9,864 nt of DNA, from contig DASUZK010000066.1 of the NCBI GenBank assembly GCA_036376915.1, positions 1 to 9,864 on the forward strand. The letters run 5' to 3'. Shown here in pieces: positions 6,973 through 9,864 of the stretch (positions within the stretch are counted from its first letter, which is position 1; every line of letters starts with the position of its first letter). The notes below the pieces were generated by a model. The model was not told where the DNA came from and ran no database searches. It was given only the letters and a program-made list of their open reading frames with translations. This DNA is from VRUE01 sp036376915. Lineage in GTDB: Bacteria > Actinomycetota > Thermoleophilia > Solirubrobacterales > 70-9. Made by a program: the position numbers and the translations under genes.

Positions 6973-7649
6973 TCCTGGCGAGTGCCCGCTGCTGCCTCGT
7001 CGGCCACCACGGTCATCTTCTCGTTCTGCACCCGGCCGGCGGGGATCAAGGGGTCGCCGGTGAGGAGCCTGGCGAGGGCGTCGCGCTTGTCGGGGCCGGT
7101 GACGAGCCAGACGATCTGGCGGGCTTCGGCGAGCGCCGGGTAGGTGAGCGTCATCCGGCGGTGGTCCTGGTAGGCGGCCTCGGTCAGGGCGACGCGGCGG
7201 TCGGTCACGTCGAGCACTGGGTCGCCAGGGACCAGCGAAGCGGTGTGGCCGTCGGGCCCGAGGCCGAGGTGGACGCAGTCCAGCGGAGCCGGCAGCGCTT
7301 CTTCGTAATCGCGGGCGGCCGCTTCGAGGTCGCGCTGGGTCACCGGCATCGGCCGCAGCGCCACCTGGTGATCCATCGACAGGCCGAGCACCATGTGGGT
7401 GAGGTTGCGGTCCTCGCTGCCCGGTGAGGCGATCCGCTCGTCGACCTGGAACAGCTCGGTCTGCTCCCACGGCATCGACTCGTCCTCGCCAAGGATCGCC
7501 AGCATCGCCCAGGGGCTGCGTCCGCCGCTCATCGCCAGCGCGAAGGCATTGCGCTCGGCAACCGCGGCCACGCCGATCTCGGCGATCAGCTCGGCTGCCC
7601 GGCGCGCCGCCGCCTTTTCGTCAGCGACGACCTGGAGTTCGATGCCCAT
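6969..7649 (-). CDS. pgl: 6-phosphogluconolactonase
   Basis: Pgl hydrolyses 6-phosphogluconolactone to 6-phosphogluconate, the second step of the oxidative pentose phosphate pathway. The 226-aa length fits the DevB/Pgl type. Motifs: SGGRSP (41-46) near the phosphate site, VDERIASPGSEDRN (69-82), and GLGPDGHTASLVPG (129-142) with the usual catalytic His in the DGHTAS segment. The ATG at 7649 has GAAGG 4 nt upstream. The gene starts 13 nt after the gnd stop codon and is surely cotranscribed with it. Its own stop shares the 4 bp CTAG (6969-6972) with the convergent nucleotidyltransferase gene, leaving no room for a terminator between them. Confidence 0.95.
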   Translation of the reverse strand: MGIELQVVADEKAAARRAAELIAEIGVAAVAERNAFALAMSGGRSPWAMLAILGEDESMPWEQTELFQVDERIASPGSEDRNLTHMVLGLSMDHQVALRPMPVTQRDLEAAARDYEEALPAPLDCVHLGLGPDGHTASLVPGDPVLDVTDRRVALTEAAYQDHRRMTLTYPALAEARQIVWLVTGPDKRDALARLLTGDPLIPAGRVQNEKMTVVADEAAAGTRQD

Positions 7650-7662
7650 TCTGCCTTCGCCC

Positions 7663-8679
7663 CTAGGACGGCTTCTCGTCGTGGCCGCCGAACTGTTTGC
7701 GCATCGCCGAGAGCACCTTGTCGGCGAAATCGTCGAGGCCGCGCGAGGAGAAGCGCTCGTACAGCGCCGCGGTGAGGACCGGCGCGGGAACCCCCTCGTC
7801 GATCGCCGCGATCGAGGTCCAGCGGCCCTCGCCGGAATCCGAGACCCGGCCCGTGAAGTCGGCGAGGTCAGGTGATTCCTGCATCGAGGCGGCCGTGAGG
7901 TCGAGCAACCAGGACCCGATCACGCTGCCCCGCCGCCAGACCTCCGTCACCTCCGGAAGGTCGATGTCGTACTGGTAGTACTCGGGCTGCTCCATGGGCG
8001 CGGTCTCCGCGTCGGCCTCGCGTCGGACCTTGCCCGCGTCGGCGTTCTCGAGGATGTTGAGGCCCTCGGCATATGCGGCCATCACGCCGTACTCGATCCC
8101 GTTGTGGACCATCTTCACGAAGTGCCCGGCGCCGTTGGGGCCGCAGTGCAGGTAGCCGTTCTCGGCGGGACCGGGCTCACCGGTGCGCCCGGGCGTGCGC
8201 TCGGCGGACCCGACGCCAGGCGCCAGCGAGGCGAAGACCGGGTCGAGCCGCCGCACCGCCTCGTCTGGGCCGCCGATCATCAGGCAGTAACCGCGGTCCA
8301 AGCCGAAGACGCCGCCGCTGGTGCCGCAGTCGACGAAGTCGATTTCCTGCTCGCGCAGCTTCGCCGCGCGGCGGATGTCGTCGCGGTAGTAGGAGTTGCC
8401 GCCGTCGACGATCGCGTCGCCGGGCCCGAGCACGGCGGCGACGTCGGCGATCGTCTTCTCGGTGATCTCGCCCGCCGGGACCATCACCCAGACCGAGCGC
8501 GGGCCGCTCAGCTTCGAGGCGAGCTCCTGCAGCGAGGCGGCCGCCTCCGCCCCCTCGCCGGCCAGCTCGGAGACGGCGTCGGGATTGACGTCGTAGGCGA
8601 CGATGCGGTGGCCGTCGCGCATCAGCCGCCGCGCCATGTTGGCGCCCATACGGCCGAGCCCGACCATTCCCAGGTCCAT
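7663..8679 (-). CDS. gnd: 6-phosphogluconate dehydrogenase, decarboxylating, short form
   Basis: Gnd oxidatively decarboxylates 6-phosphogluconate to ribulose-5-phosphate and CO2. At 338 aa it belongs to the short (YqeC/GntZ-like) form rather than the ~470-aa form. The Rossmann motif GLGRMG is at 7-12, and VDGGNSYYRDD at 91-101. The SGG turn is at 121-123. The catalytic helix HFVKMVHNGIEYG spans 186-198 with K189, H192, N193 and E196, and VWRRGSVIGSWLLDLT lies at 247-262. The second Rossmann strand ends in YDVN with D30, a residue that usually favours NAD+ over NADP+ (inference). The ATG at 8679 has TAGGGT 6 nt upstream and no clear Shine-Dalgarno site. It is the first gene of a gnd-pgl pair, divergent from zwf. 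Confidence 0.96.
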   Translation of the reverse strand: MDLGMVGLGRMGANMARRLMRDGHRIVAYDVNPDAVSELAGEGAEAAASLQELASKLSGPRSVWVMVPAGEITEKTIADVAAVLGPGDAIVDGGNSYYRDDIRRAAKLREQEIDFVDCGTSGGVFGLDRGYCLMIGGPDEAVRRLDPVFASLAPGVGSAERTPGRTGEPGPAENGYLHCGPNGAGHFVKMVHNGIEYGVMAAYAEGLNILENADAGKVRREADAETAPMEQPEYYQYDIDLPEVTEVWRRGSVIGSWLLDLTAASMQESPDLADFTGRVSDSGEGRWTSIAAIDEGVPAPVLTAALYERFSSRGLDDFADKVLSAMRKQFGGHDEKPS

Positions 8680-8685
8680 GTCCCA

Positions 8686-8691
8686 ACCCTA
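8686..8691 (-). promoter_or_regulatory. Putative -10 element of gnd, leaderless start
   Basis: TAGGGT on the minus strand ends 6 nt before the ATG at 8679, the spacing expected if transcription begins at the A of the start codon. No clear -35 is seen. Confidence 0.5.
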
Positions 8692-8734
8692 CGGGAGGGA
8701 GATGACGCGGACTTTCGCGAACCTGCGTGTCTGC

Positions 8735-8803
8735 GGCGTGTCTGAGCCAACCCACGTCATTTAGCCCAACCCACGTCATTTAGCGGTCTCGCTCAGACAC
8801 GCC
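8735..8803. repeat. 13-bp inverted repeat enclosing tandem repeats between gnd and zwf
   Basis: GGCGTGTCTGAGC (8735-8747) and its exact reverse complement (8791-8803) flank a 43-nt interior that is mostly the tandem duplication at 8747-8784. A further direct copy of GCGTGTCTG sits at 8725-8733, 11 bp before the one inside the left arm (8736-8744). The right arm reaches the region where the -35 of zwf would lie. The element could bind a regulator shared by gnd-pgl and zwf, or be a mobile or dispersed repeat. Confidence 0.8.
8747..8784. repeat. Tandem duplication of a 19-bp unit
   Basis: The unit CCAACCCACGTCATTTAGC occurs twice, back to back, with no mismatch (8747-8765 and 8766-8784). The two copies lie in the 148-nt divergent intergenic region and are almost two helical turns apart, suitable for two copies of a regulator on the same DNA face. 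Confidence 0.9.
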
Positions 8804-8814
8804 TTGGCGGCAGA

Positions 8815-8820
8815 TAGCCT
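8815..8820 (+). promoter_or_regulatory. Putative -10 element of zwf, leaderless start
   Basis: TAGCCT (TANNNT) ends 7 nt before the ATG at 8828. No Shine-Dalgarno sequence precedes the ATG. An in-frame TTG at 8804 lies upstream of this box and is less likely as a start. Confidence 0.45.
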
Positions 8821-8827
8821 CAAGTCG

Positions 8828-9864
8828 ATGACGAACCGCGACGATGGAAACCGTCCCGCCGAAGCCGCGGACGTGCTGACGATCTTCGGCATCACCGGCG
8901 ACCTGGCGAGGAAAATGACCTTCCGGGCGCTCTACAAGCTCGAGGAGCGCGGCAGGCTCGACTGCCCGATCGTCGGGGTCGCGATCGACGAGTGGTCGGT
9001 CGAGCAGCTACGCGAGCACGCCCGCGAGGCGATCGCGGCCACGGTCGAAGACCCCGACGAGGACGTCTTCGGCCGGCTCGCCGCGCGCTTCTCCTACGTC
9101 CAGGGCGACTACGGCGACCCGAAGACCTTCGAAGGGGTCGCCGAGGCGATGGGAGACTCACGGCGACCCGTCTTCTACCTCGAGATCCCGCCCTCGCTGT
9201 TCTCGACCGTGGTCAAGGGGCTGGGCGACGCCGGCCTCACCGGGAACGCCCACGTCGTGATCGAGAAGCCGTTCGGCCATGACCTCGACTCGGCACGGGC
9301 GCTCAACGCCGTCCTCTGCGAAGTCCTCGACGAGCGCCAGATCCTCCGCATCGACCATTACCTCGGCAAGGAGCCGGTGATGGACATCGCCTACCTGCGC
9401 TTCGCCAACTCGGTGCTGGAGCCGGTTTGGAACAAAGAGCACGTCTCCCACGTGCAGATGACGATCGCCGAGGACTTCGGCGTCGACGATCGCGGCCGCT
9501 TCTACGACGCGGTCGGGGCGATGCGGGACGTGATCCAGAACCACGCGCTACAGGTGCTCGCCCTGGTCGCGATGGGACCGCCGACCGGCAACCACCACGA
9601 CTCGATCCGCGACAAGAAGCTGGAACTCTTCAAGGCGACCCGGACCGCGGAACCGGAGCGCTACGTGCGGGGCCAGTACGACGGTTTCCTCGAGGTCAAG
9701 GACGTCGCTCCCGACTCCACCACCGAGACCTTCGCCGCGGTCGAGCTGGCGATCGACAACTGGCGCTGGAGCGGCGTGCCCTTCTTCATCCGCGCCGGCA
9801 AGAACCTGCCGGTGAAGTCCTCCGAGGTGACCGTGGTCTTCAAGCGCCCGCCGAAGCTGGGAGT
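8828..9864 (+). CDS. zwf: Glucose-6-phosphate 1-dehydrogenase, C-terminus cut by the window end
   Basis: Zwf oxidises glucose-6-phosphate to 6-phosphogluconolactone with NADP+ (or NAD+), the entry step of the oxidative pentose phosphate pathway. From the ATG at 8828, 345 codons are open to the window edge; the family is usually 450-510 aa, so about a quarter to a third is missing. Motifs: FGITGDLARK (20-29) for nucleotide binding, VIEKPFG (144-150), the substrate-binding and catalytic signature RIDHYLGKE (174-182), and toward the end ETFAAVELAIDNWRWSGVPF and RAGKNLP. No frameshift is seen. It is divergent from gnd-pgl across a 148-nt region, so the three oxidative-branch genes may be controlled together. 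Confidence 0.96.
   Translation, partial: MTNRDDGNRPAEAADVLTIFGITGDLARKMTFRALYKLEERGRLDCPIVGVAIDEWSVEQLREHAREAIAATVEDPDEDVFGRLAARFSYVQGDYGDPKTFEGVAEAMGDSRRPVFYLEIPPSLFSTVVKGLGDAGLTGNAHVVIEKPFGHDLDSARALNAVLCEVLDERQILRIDHYLGKEPVMDIAYLRFANSVLEPVWNKEHVSHVQMTIAEDFGVDDRGRFYDAVGAMRDVIQNHALQVLALVAMGPPTGNHHDSIRDKKLELFKATRTAEPERYVRGQYDGFLEVKDVAPDSTTETFAAVELAIDNWRWSGVPFFIRAGKNLPVKSSEVTVVFKRPPKLG

Noticed and set aside
8104..8745. 213-aa plus-strand open frame opposite gnd
   Set aside because: Antisense to a well-conserved gnd; no homologous motif seen.
8747..8784. Tandem repeat as a CRISPR remnant
   Set aside because: The two units abut with no spacer, and no cas gene or further unit is present.

Overview
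The window comes from a high-GC bacterial chromosome. Its codons strongly prefer G or C in third position. The gene content (FHA and Ser/Thr-kinase signalling, a short 6-phosphogluconate dehydrogenase beside glucose-6-phosphate dehydrogenase) and the apparently leaderless starts fit an actinobacterium. A Thermoleophilia/Solirubrobacterales-like lineage is my guess from style; the window holds no rRNA or other marker that would settle it.

Left part (1-3716, all minus strand): a signalling block. In transcription order it encodes an FHA-domain protein with a C-terminal helix-turn-helix (3135-3716), an exported PD40/TolB-like beta-propeller protein (1939-3024), and a membrane Ser/Thr kinase whose extracytoplasmic part is a seven-repeat propeller (53-1828). 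Hairpins follow the first two genes, so each is probably at least partly its own transcription unit. The kinase, a phosphothreonine reader with a DNA-binding-like tail and a secreted propeller could form one pathway, but that link is inferred from proximity only.

Middle part (3717-5854, plus strand): a divergent intergenic region with a 22-bp-arm perfect inverted repeat, then ribose-5-phosphate isomerase A (rpiA) and, 18 nt later with a strong Shine-Dalgarno sequence, a BBE-type FAD-linked oxidoreductase.

Cassette (5852-6972, plus strand): a palindrome runs exactly from the stop codon of the oxidoreductase to the start codon of an uncharacterised 167-aa protein. That gene overlaps by 4 nt (GTGA) a 199-aa nucleotidyltransferase of AbiEii/MNT-like type. 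This two-gene unit with its own operator-like site and lower GC resembles a toxin-antitoxin or defence module. It is the best candidate here for a poorly described system.

Right part (6969-9864): the oxidative pentose phosphate pathway. gnd and pgl are transcribed leftward as a tight pair, and zwf is divergent and cut by the window end. Their shared intergenic region holds a 19-bp tandem duplication nested in a 13-bp-arm inverted repeat. Together zwf, pgl and gnd convert glucose-6-phosphate to ribulose-5-phosphate, and rpiA interconverts that with ribose-5-phosphate, so the cassette sits inside a pentose-phosphate locus.

A recurring theme is initiation: kinase, rpiA, gnd and zwf each have a TANNNT-like hexamer 6-7 nt before the start codon and no good Shine-Dalgarno sequence, which suggests leaderless mRNAs. 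I saw no tRNA, rRNA, CRISPR array or transposase.
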